Shown piece after piece: positions 17,132-25,700 of a stretch of 64,000 nucleotides of DNA (positions are counted from its first letter, which is position 1; each line of letters starts with the position of its first letter). This DNA is from JAUIAI01 sp050633665 (GTDB lineage Bacteria; Pseudomonadota; Gammaproteobacteria; Burkholderiales; Burkholderiaceae_E): contig JBOEGY010000001.1 of the NCBI GenBank assembly GCA_050633665.1, forward strand, positions 1 through 64,000. Reading direction: 5' to 3'. The position numbers and the translations under genes were made by a program. The notes below the pieces were generated by a model. It was not told the DNA's origin. It was given only the letters and a program-made list of their open reading frames with translations, and did no database searches.

Positions 17132-18364
17132 CTACGAAGAAGATACCTGGTAGGAGCGGCCGAACATGAGCCAGAGCAACAAGGCTGCGAGCCCGGCAAG
17201 TCCAATCTGAGCGCCCAGCAACTGGGCTGAGTGGGTTGGCAGGTGAGTAATCACTGAACTGCCGGCGGCTCCTGAGCCGATTCGCAAGGCGCTTGACAAT
17301 GCGGATGCACAGCCGATTAGTGCAGGGGCCGCGCTAATTGCCCCGATGCTGGCATTGGGCATGACCAGTCCGTTACCAATGCCGAACAGCAACATCGGAG
17401 CCGCAACCGACAAGGGGTTTGCATTGAGCAGCAGCGACAAGGTAAGCATCAGCGCGCCGGACGCAACGTAGAGGGCACAGCCCGATTCGATCATGACAGT
17501 CCGGGCGACCGTGAACGCCAAACGTCGCGACAGTGATGTGCCGAAAAAGAATCCCAGTGCTGGCAGGGCCGCGTAGTAGCCGTATTCCGTCGCCGGCACT
17601 CCCATTGTCGCAATCAGTAGAACTGGTGCCTCAGTGTGATACGAGTAGATAGCAAAAGCACCTAATGCGATGGGAACCGAGTGGATTAGAAATTTTCGGT
17701 TACCCAGTATGGCGGCATACCTGAACATCAGCGCGCGAATCCCTTCTTTGAATCGGCGCGCCGGGGGCAGGGTTTCGTTAAGCCTGATTCGTGTGGCGAT
17801 CCAGAGCAAGACGGCCAGAATGCTGACAATCAGGAAATTGGCGCGCCAGCCAAAGTACTCCTGAATATAGCCGCCAATGAGCGGCGTGAGCATGGGGACG
17901 ATCGAGATGGACATCGCAATGGTTGCGCTGGCTCGGGCGGCGTGGCGACTGTGCAGCGCATCGTTGATCATGGCTCGCGGCAGTACGAATCCGCCGCTGG
18001 CGCCCATTCCCTGAATCAACCGGGCCAGCATCAGTTCACCGATGCTGTCCGAGAACAGGGTGCCCAGGCTGCCGAGCATGAAGATCAGGACCGACCATCG
18101 GCAGACTCGCTGTCGCCCAAAACGGTCGCTTAGCGGGCCGGCGACCAATGAGAAGGTGGCCAGGGAAGCCAGGTATATGGCAACAGTCTGTTGAATTGCC
18201 TCGGGCTCAACCGCAAAAGCGGCCGCCATTGATTTTATCGAGGGCATGTAAATAAGCGAAGCGAGTATCGCTATCGCCGGCATGGCGGCAATCAAGGCGA
18301 TTGGTGGTGCCGGTATATCGGGATCACGCAGGGTCGGAAATTCTTGAGAGTTGGCAGCTTTCAT
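17132..18364 (-). CDS. MFS transporter, Bcr/CflA-type
   Basis: This protein of about 410 residues has 12 predicted membrane helices and the Bcr/CflA (DHA1) signatures: LIYMPSIKSMAAAFAVEPEAIQQTVAIYLAS, GPLSDRFGRQRV in the first cytoplasmic loop, and LIQGMGASGGFVLPRAMIND in helix 4-5. Such proteins export drugs or metabolites by proton antiport. An upstream in-frame ATG exists within the preceding gene, but I take the ATG at 18364, 16 bases after that gene's stop. It is the last gene of the IclR, CoA-transferase, monooxygenase, MFS set, and may export a toxic intermediate or import a substrate. Confidence 0.87.
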   Translation of the reverse strand: MKAANSQEFPTLRDPDIPAPPIALIAAMPAIAILASLIYMPSIKSMAAAFAVEPEAIQQTVAIYLASLATFSLVAGPLSDRFGRQRVCRWSVLIFMLGSLGTLFSDSIGELMLARLIQGMGASGGFVLPRAMINDALHSRHAARASATIAMSISIVPMLTPLIGGYIQEYFGWRANFLIVSILAVLLWIATRIRLNETLPPARRFKEGIRALMFRYAAILGNRKFLIHSVPIALGAFAIYSYHTEAPVLLIATMGVPATEYGYYAALPALGFFFGTSLSRRLAFTVARTVMIESGCALYVASGALMLTLSLLLNANPLSVAAPMLLFGIGNGLVMPNASIGAISAAPALIGCASALSSALRIGSGAAGSSVITHLPTHSAQLLGAQIGLAGLAALLLWLMFGRSYQVSSS

Positions 18365-18380
18365 GGCGTACTGGAAAGGC

Positions 18381-19373
18381 TCAGGCCTCAGGAGCCAATC
18401 GCTTGAGCCGATCAACGGCGCGCTGCGCTTCCAGTAACAGAGAGTTGACTATTGTGCCGACTGGCTCGATTTGGTTCGCAAAACAAACGGCCGGGCCGAC
18501 CGACAGCATGCCTTGTTGGTAGTTGCCCTGGCGGTAGGCTTGTTCGCGTCCGTATGTGCCAAGAAGTTGCTCGCCAAAACCGGCATAGGTGTCAACGCCT
18601 TCGGCCTCCAGCGCCATGACTTGACGGGATGTTTCATTGCGTAGAACGCGCCAGGTGGTTCCCAGTGACTTCAGAACGGCTACGGTGTCGTGCTCACCGG
18701 CGGCTATCATGCCTTGCTTGTAGTTATGATGCGTGGCGATCTCTTCGGCCACTAGAAAACGACTTCCCATGACGACTGCGTCGATACCAAGTGCCAGCAA
18801 GCCGACAATTTGTTCACCGGTGCCGATGCCCCCTCCCATGACTACCGGAACCTTGATCTGGCGGGCCGCCAGAGTCGCCAGGAACATGGTTGATAATTCG
18901 TTCATGCCGGGGTGACCCCCTTCCTCGTGACCGACAATGGCGACCGCATCTGCACCGAGCGCCTCGGCCTTGAGCGCGTGGCGGACGCTGGCGCTCTTGT
19001 GAATGACGACACCGCCGGCGGCTTGTACCGGGCCGAGTACCGGCTCAGGCGTATGGCCCGCGGTCTCGAAAGCCTGAACGCCTTCGCTTAGCGCGATTTC
19101 GATTCTCTCGCGTAGATCCTTGTCGTTGCGATCTCGTTTGGATACGCTGAAATTCACGCCAATTGGAAAGCCGTCAGCCAGGTCTCGGCATTTGCGGATT
19201 TCTTCGCGTAGTCTGGCCGGGGATTCAAAGGAGCGAGAAGTGAGAAACCCAATGCAGCCGGCGCGTGCACTGGCAGCCACATAGTTGGCTTCTGATAACC
19301 ACATCAGACCACCGCAAAGAATCGGATTTTTTATGCCGAGTAAGGTAGTAATCCTGGTATTGAACTGGCTCAT
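18381..19373 (-). CDS. Nitronate monooxygenase family flavoprotein (2-nitropropane dioxygenase-like)
   Basis: This 330-residue TIM-barrel FMN protein has the family features: NPILCGGLMWLSEANYVAA at the N-terminus, GADAVAIVGHEEGGHPG with the conserved histidine region, VPVVMGGGIGTGEQIVGLLALG for phosphate binding, and GSRFLVAEE. Members oxidise nitronates or act as FMN-dependent oxidoreductases, including enoyl reductases of the FabK type. In catabolic islands such proteins are often annotated as monooxygenases without proof. The start codon overlaps the CoA-transferase gene by 4 bases. A second family member is encoded at 21377 on the opposite strand. Confidence 0.88.
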   Translation of the reverse strand: MSQFNTRITTLLGIKNPILCGGLMWLSEANYVAASARAGCIGFLTSRSFESPARLREEIRKCRDLADGFPIGVNFSVSKRDRNDKDLRERIEIALSEGVQAFETAGHTPEPVLGPVQAAGGVVIHKSASVRHALKAEALGADAVAIVGHEEGGHPGMNELSTMFLATLAARQIKVPVVMGGGIGTGEQIVGLLALGIDAVVMGSRFLVAEEIATHHNYKQGMIAAGEHDTVAVLKSLGTTWRVLRNETSRQVMALEAEGVDTYAGFGEQLLGTYGREQAYRQGNYQQGMLSVGPAVCFANQIEPVGTIVNSLLLEAQRAVDRLKRLAPEA

Positions 19374-20473
19374 GAGGTGGATTCCGAGCGGGTCATGGGA
19401 ACGGGAAACCGAGCCAGCTCAGATTCAGACTGGTCGAATAGCCCGCGCTGAACAAAGTGATCAAGCCGGCTGATTTCATTGGGCTCAAAGACTTCCATCG
19501 CGGGTACATCAGCATCGCGCAAGCGTTTTATCAAATCGTCTCGAGTGAGTCTCGATATGGTCAGAGCGATGCAGGCATTGATCTCCTCAGCCCGCTTAAA
19601 GCGCGCCTGGTGAGAATTCCAGCAAGCGGCCTGTTCGGTAAGGTCGAGTACCGCGACCAGTCGATCCCAGAAGTGTTGTTCGATTGCCGCCAGCGTCAGT
19701 CTCTTGCCGTCAGCGCATTTAAAGACACCATAAGCCGGTTTTAGCGATACCTGGTTGCGCTGTTCCTGTAGATCATCGGTTTGCCGGTACTGAAAAACGG
19801 CCCGGCGTGCGTTCATCCAGTGAGCCATGCAATCGGTGATGGAGACATCGAGATACTGACCTTTCTGAGTCCGGACACGTTGCAACAAGGCTGCATTGAT
19901 CGCAGCCAGCGCATAGGTCGCGCCAGCGAGGTCAGCCACCGGTACGCCCTGATTCAGAGACTTCCCGTTTTCTGGCGAATAACTCAGACTGGCGATGCCG
20001 GCCGCTGCCAGATAGTTGATATCGTGACCGGGCAGATCGCGCCAGGGCCCGTTGGCTCCGTAGCCACTTAACGAGGCATAAATCAAACCGGGATTGTCTG
20101 CCTGAAGCCTGGCATAAGAAAAACCCAGACGATCCATGACACCGGGTCGATAAGATTCGATCAGCACATCAGCCGTTCTCGCCAGGTCATGGGCAATCTG
20201 GCGTTGACCGGAGTCTTTCATATCCAGGAGTCCGCCACGTTTGCCATGATTGAACGCATTGAAGAGCCCAGGAGACAGGACGCGGGTATTGTCTCCGTTT
20301 GGCGGCCTCTCAATTTTGATTACATCGGCGCCAAGTTCAACGAGATTCCGGGTTAGAAAAGGGCCAGGCAGCAACTCGCTGAAATCAAGCACACGCACAC
20401 CGGCCAATGGACCCTTATCGACCGGCTGGGCCAGCCAGGTCAGGCCATCGGTCAATGGAGCGGGAGCCGCCAC
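19370..20473 (-). CDS. Class III CoA-transferase (CaiB/BaiF family)
   Basis: This 367-residue protein matches CaiB/BaiF transferases: PLAGVRVLDFSELLPGPFLTRNLVELGADVIKIERP near the N-terminus, NHGKRGGLLDMK, SLSGYGANGPWRDLPGHDINYLA, and GQYLDVSITDCMAHW with the aspartate expected to form the acyl intermediate. It moves CoA between two carboxylic acids, or in some members epimerises a 2-methylacyl-CoA (Amacr type). Either reaction fits a branched-acid degradation island. Its start overlaps the IclR stop by one base, and its stop overlaps the next gene by four. Confidence 0.92.
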   Translation of the reverse strand: MAAPAPLTDGLTWLAQPVDKGPLAGVRVLDFSELLPGPFLTRNLVELGADVIKIERPPNGDNTRVLSPGLFNAFNHGKRGGLLDMKDSGQRQIAHDLARTADVLIESYRPGVMDRLGFSYARLQADNPGLIYASLSGYGANGPWRDLPGHDINYLAAAGIASLSYSPENGKSLNQGVPVADLAGATYALAAINAALLQRVRTQKGQYLDVSITDCMAHWMNARRAVFQYRQTDDLQEQRNQVSLKPAYGVFKCADGKRLTLAAIEQHFWDRLVAVLDLTEQAACWNSHQARFKRAEEINACIALTISRLTRDDLIKRLRDADVPAMEVFEPNEISRLDHFVQRGLFDQSESELARFPVPMTRSESTS

Positions 20474-21225
20474 TACTTATCCCCGGTGGTCTGGCGAAAT
20501 GCCCGTAAACCAATACGGATCAGTTCGGCACTGTACTTTTCCCGGTTGGCAGAAATGCGCTGGCTTGGACCGGCCAGTGAAATGGCCAGAGCTTCTTCTC
20601 CAATGAGACCGGCGACTGCAATGGAGGCGACGCTGCTCACGCCTTCGCCATCGACAAATGCGACGCCGTCCCTGCGGGCATCACGTATGCGCGCTCGCAG
20701 CGTGGACGGTTTAACCACCGTATCGGGCGTCAAGGCCCGCAGCGAGGTGCCTTCTAGCAGGAGATCGGCTTCGGCAACCGGCAGACTGGCCAGCAAGACC
20801 CGTCCCAGGGCTGAGACATGTGCCGGCACCCGCGTACCTATGCTTTGGATATAGCGTAGTTCGTAACGTCCTTCGTGAATACCGACAATGTTCACCCGCA
20901 AGCCTTCCAGTTTTCCGCACAAGGCAGTTTCGCCGGTTCGTTGCGAGATCAGCTCAAGGGCTTCGCGAACCGCCGAGCCCAGCGGGTCGTGTTCGGCGAT
21001 AGCCTGGCTGGCCGAGAGCAGGCGATCTGTGGGATAGAACCGTCTGGATCGGGCGGTGCGAACAAGATAGCCCTGTTCCTGCAAGGTATGCAGCAAATCT
21101 GAACAACTGCTATCAGCGATTTGAAGCAGATTGGCGAGATCTGCATTGCTTAACTCTCGTTGCTCGCGGGCGAAGGTCTCAAAAATATTCAAGGTGCGTG
21201 CCGCGGCGGGGACGAAGGCGGGCAT
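20473..21225 (-). CDS. IclR family transcriptional regulator
   Basis: This 250-residue protein has an N-terminal winged helix (about 10-70: ARTLNIFETFAREQRELSNADLANLL, then CSDLLHTLQEQGYLVR) and a C-terminal GAF-like effector domain (SALGRVLLASLP, VAGLIGEEALAISLAGPSQRI). IclR proteins sense small aromatic or organic acids and control adjacent operons. It is the first gene of the CoA-transferase operon and is divergent from the second nitronate-monooxygenase gene. The 55-base gap upstream contains a TTTCG...CGAAA inverted pair (21245-21249 and 21268-21272) that could be its operator. Confidence 0.92.
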   Translation of the reverse strand: MPAFVPAAARTLNIFETFAREQRELSNADLANLLQIADSSCSDLLHTLQEQGYLVRTARSRRFYPTDRLLSASQAIAEHDPLGSAVREALELISQRTGETALCGKLEGLRVNIVGIHEGRYELRYIQSIGTRVPAHVSALGRVLLASLPVAEADLLLEGTSLRALTPDTVVKPSTLRARIRDARRDGVAFVDGEGVSSVASIAVAGLIGEEALAISLAGPSQRISANREKYSAELIRIGLRAFRQTTGDK

Positions 21226-21376
21226 AGGAACTCTCTTTGACGCGTTTCGATATGTTGTAATATAGCCCGAAATACCGGAGATGAGAATTACGCTGATTCA
21301 CCCCCGGAACAACACAGTACGCGACCGGCCCGATTGCAACGCAATGGGTTGCCCGCATTCAGGAGAGAGTGTCCTT

Positions 21377-22333
21377 GTGAGCAATATGACCTTCGACAAG
21401 AACTTGCGATTACCCTTGATAGTCGGTCCGATGCTGCGGGTCTCTGGTGTGGATTTGATTCGCGCTGTGTGCAGTGCTGGTGCCATCGGGTCTTTTCCGA
21501 CGGCAAATTGCCGGGATCACACCGAGCTCGACAATTGGATGACTCAGCTCGACGAGTCATTGCAGAAAAACCGGGATGCTGGACTGAAGACGGCGCCGTA
21601 TTGTCCGAACCTGATCATGCGGCGCGACGCCCAGACCCTGAGCGCGGATATAGATTTGGTGCTGAAGCACCGTTGCGAGCTTGTCATCACCAGTGTTGGA
21701 TCGCCGGTTTCGGTGTTGCCACGCCTGCGCGATGCCGGCTGCAAAGTCTTTGCAGACGTCGCCACAATGCGTCATGTTGAAAAAGCCGTTGAAGCGGGTG
21801 TCGATGGTCTGGTCTTATTGTGCGCAGGTGCCGGCGGGCAGACCGGTTGGGCCAATCCGTTTGCATTCGTGAGGGCAGTGCGAGAGGTCTTTTCCGGGGC
21901 TATTGTTCTGGCCGGCGGTTTGTCCGACGGGGTAGGACTCAAGGCGGCGCGTGTGCTGGGGGCCGACTACGGATACATGGGTACGCGTTTTATCGCAACT
22001 CGCGAGAGTCTTGCCGATGACCGCTACAAGACGTTGGTTGCTGAGTCCGAGCTTGACGATATTGTGCTGACACGGGCAATTACAGGCCTGCCGGCGAATT
22101 TTATCGGTCAGTCCTTGCGCAACGCCGGACTGGATACAGACTCGCTGCCGGAAAACCTGACTGTCCAGGAGGCTCGTGCCAAGTTCGGCGGTGGGGGGGC
22201 CGCACCGGGCCGACCGCGCCGATGGGCCGATATCTGGAGCGCTGGCCATTCTGTTTCAGGGGTAGGGGATGTCCCTGGAGCCGGCGAGGTCGTCGAGCGA
22301 ATCGCCCGCCAATATGACGCGGCCGCTGTCTGA
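21377..22333 (+). CDS. Nitronate monooxygenase family flavoprotein
   Basis: This 318-residue FMN TIM-barrel protein has LPLIVGPMLRVSGVDLIRAVCSAGAIGSF at the start, VDGLVLLCAGAGGQTGW in the middle (the position of the catalytic histidine in true nitronate monooxygenases, here a Gly-Gln-Thr), and IVLAGGLSDGVGLKAARVLGADYGYMGTRF for FMN phosphate. The frame is open upstream to 21281, but a GTG at 21377 preceded by AGGAGAG gives the more natural start. The missing histidine suggests a different chemistry from nitroalkane oxidation, such as enoyl reduction or hydroxylation. It is transcribed divergently from the IclR operon. Confidence 0.82.
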   Translation: MSNMTFDKNLRLPLIVGPMLRVSGVDLIRAVCSAGAIGSFPTANCRDHTELDNWMTQLDESLQKNRDAGLKTAPYCPNLIMRRDAQTLSADIDLVLKHRCELVITSVGSPVSVLPRLRDAGCKVFADVATMRHVEKAVEAGVDGLVLLCAGAGGQTGWANPFAFVRAVREVFSGAIVLAGGLSDGVGLKAARVLGADYGYMGTRFIATRESLADDRYKTLVAESELDDIVLTRAITGLPANFIGQSLRNAGLDTDSLPENLTVQEARAKFGGGGAAPGRPRRWADIWSAGHSVSGVGDVPGAGEVVERIARQYDAAAV

Positions 22334-22700
22334 TCGCAGATTTTCCGTTACCCGGAGTTGACCTACGAAAAGCATTTGGTCGATTCACCGGCCAAACCGA
22401 AACAAGGCAATTATCTGACAACCGATCTCATAGACTGAGCGATAGATCTCGGTTTGTTCGGTCAGGTGCACCCCACGCAGGTATTCGTTTATCAGCAAGC
22501 GCAGCACCCGCGCTAAATGATTCGTGCACGACGTAATGACGACTTATGAGGCGGGCTTAGCTGCCTGTCGCGGTATGGAAAGCCGTTGGTTTGGCCGTAG
22601 ATCGGTCCAACTTGACTAAGTCAGTCATCCACAGCTGATCCGCTAGTTCTAGGCCACCAGTGCAATAGGCGCAGCCTCATACCGCAGGCATCCTGCGGGC
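22334..22700. other. Intergenic region with a stem-loop, no gene seen
   Basis: The 367 bases before the Rhs gene hold no convincing frame. AACCGATCT (22420-22428) can pair with AGATCTCGGTT (22444-22454) with a 2-base bulge, enclosing CTCA/TGAG. This is a possible weak terminator for the upstream gene, although it lacks a T-run. A short hairpin CGCAGG-CA-TCCTGCG lies just before the Rhs start (about 22684-22698) and could overlap its ribosome-binding site. Confidence 0.4.
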
Positions 22701-25700
22701 ATGAATCGACTCGTTCAAAGTGTGTTGCTGTTCGCCCTGTTGCAAATGGTGGGTCTGATCCAAACCGGAACCGTCTTCGCCTGTGGTGCACAGGGCGGTC
22801 CGCAGCAAGACTACGCCTCACAGGACTGTCAGTCGCCCGTCCTTCATTCGCACCAGGGCCCGGACACCAGCACCGCGAATCCCGTCGATCTGATTACCGG
22901 CAACAAATTTCTGCAGCAGTTTGACGCACCGCTCGCCGGCGGGCTATCGGTAGCCCGGTTTTATAACAGCCGACACGATTTTGGCGGCGTGCTGGGTCCG
23001 GGGTGGCGACATGTGTTCGAGTTTTCGCTCAGTGTGCGGCGCAGTCGTGAAAATTCTGAGCATTATGTTGCGCAGGTTGTTCAGGGCGACGGGCGCCGCA
23101 TTGTGTTTCAAGCCCCGGAACCAAACAACTATGCAGCATTCATTGCGGTTGATGCTGCATATGGCAGTCTGCGCCATTTTCCGCAACTTGGTGCAGATCG
23201 TCGCTGGCAGTGGCGCTGGCGTGACGGCACCCGCCTGTATTTCAGTGATCGTCAGCAGCTGACGGCGGCGCATGCTGCCAATGGTCACCGCCTGGATTTC
23301 AAGTATGACCGGCATGATCGGCTGGTACGTGTCATCAATCGCCATGGCTCCTTGCTGAGAATGCACTACGGGTCGCAGCGCTACGGCGCCAGGCGGCGAG
23401 TGCGCCTTCGCGCGGTGACGTTGCCAGACGGGCAAGTGCTGCGGTATTCGTTTGACAAGAACGGGGTGCTCGAATCCGCAACGATCAATAAGGTTCAACA
23501 ATGGCGTTTCGAATACGCCGATGATCGGTTCGCCGCATTAACCCGGGTCTTCGATGGCGAAGGGTTACTCCGGCGGTCAATTCGTTACACCGCTGACGGA
23601 CGGGTAGCGTTTTCAGCGCTTGGTAAGAATCTCAACGCCGTCTCGTTTGACTATCGCCTGCCGGCCGGTCCGAACGACACGGGCGAAACAAGGGTCACCT
23701 CGGTCGGGGCTGACGGGCAGGGCGCAAGCTATCGCTGGCGCTACCAGCCCTCCATCGAGCGGCGACAATGGCTGTCTGCAACCGGGCCAGGCTGCGCGGT
23801 TTGTCCGTCGGTAGATCACAGTAATCACTACGACGAGCACGGGCGGCTGATCCGCCAGGAATTCGAACGCGGTCTGTCGTTGACCCGAGCTTATGACCGG
23901 CTCGGCCGACTAAGCGAGCTACACATTAAGCGACGCGAGTTATCCGTTGCAATCACCAAGGTGGGATATCGGGGGCAGACAAATTCGGGCGCAGCGCGCG
24001 CCGATACCCGCATTCAATATCAATATCAGTCTGACCAGGTCGACGCGCCGCTGGTGCAGGTGTCGTTCAATTCGGTCGCGCCCGGCAAACGCCTGGTGCG
24101 CCGCTTTGAGTACGACTCGCTCGCGCGTCTCACCGGCATTGTCGAACAAGGCCATGAACCAGACCCTGCGGCTCTGGTGCCTGCCGCTACTGGCTGGCGG
24201 GTAGATGCCTGGCGCCCAATCACGCGCCGGTGGTCGCTGGGCTGGGTTGATTTTGGGGCGGCCGTGGGCTTGCCGGCCTGGATAGACGGGCCTTTGCCCG
24301 GGCTGCGCGACAAACAACTGTATGTCTATAACCGCCGCGGTCTGAAGATTGCGCGCTTTGGGCCATATCGTCGCAAGGCGGTCTGGGCCTATGGGCCGAA
24401 TGATTTGCCGAGCCGTCAAACCATCGAAGGCGAAACGAGTGTCTTTGAGTACGACCAACGCCAACGCGTGACGCGCCGGGGTCTGCAAGACGCGCCCATT
24501 CACATTACCTACAATCCGCGCGGCGATCAGGTGGCGTTGGCGGTTTCCGGCATGCCGACCCTCGGTATGCGCTATGACCAGGCCGGCCGAATGGCAGCGT
24601 TGTTTGCGCTTGATCAGCCCGCCCTGGCTCTGCCTGTTGATAAACCCTTGCACACCCGGCGCGTCCGGCGGACTGATGCCGGGAGTTTACCCCTTGGCTT
24701 GTTAGCCCGGTTTGGCCGGCAGCGCGGTGATCGATTTGTTGTTAAGCCGTCTTCGGGTGAGTGGCAGCAGATCATTAGTGATGATTTCGGGCGGGTCAAT
24801 GCACGGTTTGATTCTGAGCATGGGCATATTCGCTGGTTTTACGATCTCGCCAACCGTCCTTTAGTCAGGCTGCGCACGGGGGTGGCTCCCGAGTGGTTCC
24901 GCTACTCGCCCAACGGACGGATGGCTGGCGTCATTCAATCCGGCGGTCGCAGTTGGCAGCAAACCTGGCGCGGCCGGCGCGTGGTGGCGCGCCGCGACCT
25001 TGTCAGTCGGCGCCACTGGCGCATTAGCGCCAGTGGCCAACCGCTGGAAGCCCGCTATCACTATCGCGATCCGGTCACCGGTCAGGGTTTTGATCGGGCG
25101 CTCTCTCTGACGCGGCATTATGATCAGCATCAACGGCTGATCATGCGTGATCTTGGTCATGGCTGGCGTGTACGGTTCGCCTGGAGCGAGCACAACCGGC
25201 TGACATCTCTATCACTTGAAAAGGCCGACAGTTCAGCGGCATCCGCAGCGCAGCAGCCGATTGCGCTGGCCGACGATCTGCAGTGGCTGCCTTTGACAAA
25301 CGGGCAGCGTGGTCTTCTTGGTGGCCGCTGGGGCAATGGTATAAATCACTCAATCGAGTACACATCTGACAATCGCCCCCTGCGCCTGTCCTGGCGGCGG
25401 CACGATCAAAGCGGTGCCGCTGTCGATATCGTCGGTCCTGTTGTTCGCGGCTTTGACCAATACGGTCGGGTGATTTCTCGAACCCGCGCTAATCAGAAAG
25501 AGCGCTTCGATTACAACCAGAATGGCTCGCTCAAGACGGCAAGCGGCGGTTTTTCCGGGGCTGGCATGCAAGTTATGTCGGCCCGCCAGTCTCACTCATT
25601 GCCAATACCCGCTTCGCAGCCCCGGCTGATGAGACGCGCAACGGGCGCAATCGTGATGCTGGATCGAAATGGGCGCCCTCGCTGGAGCGCCGATCAAACC

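Noticed and set aside
23940..24653. Long antisense open frame within the Rhs gene
   Set aside because: It lies wholly inside a strongly supported coding sequence on the other strand and is a GC-rich shadow frame.
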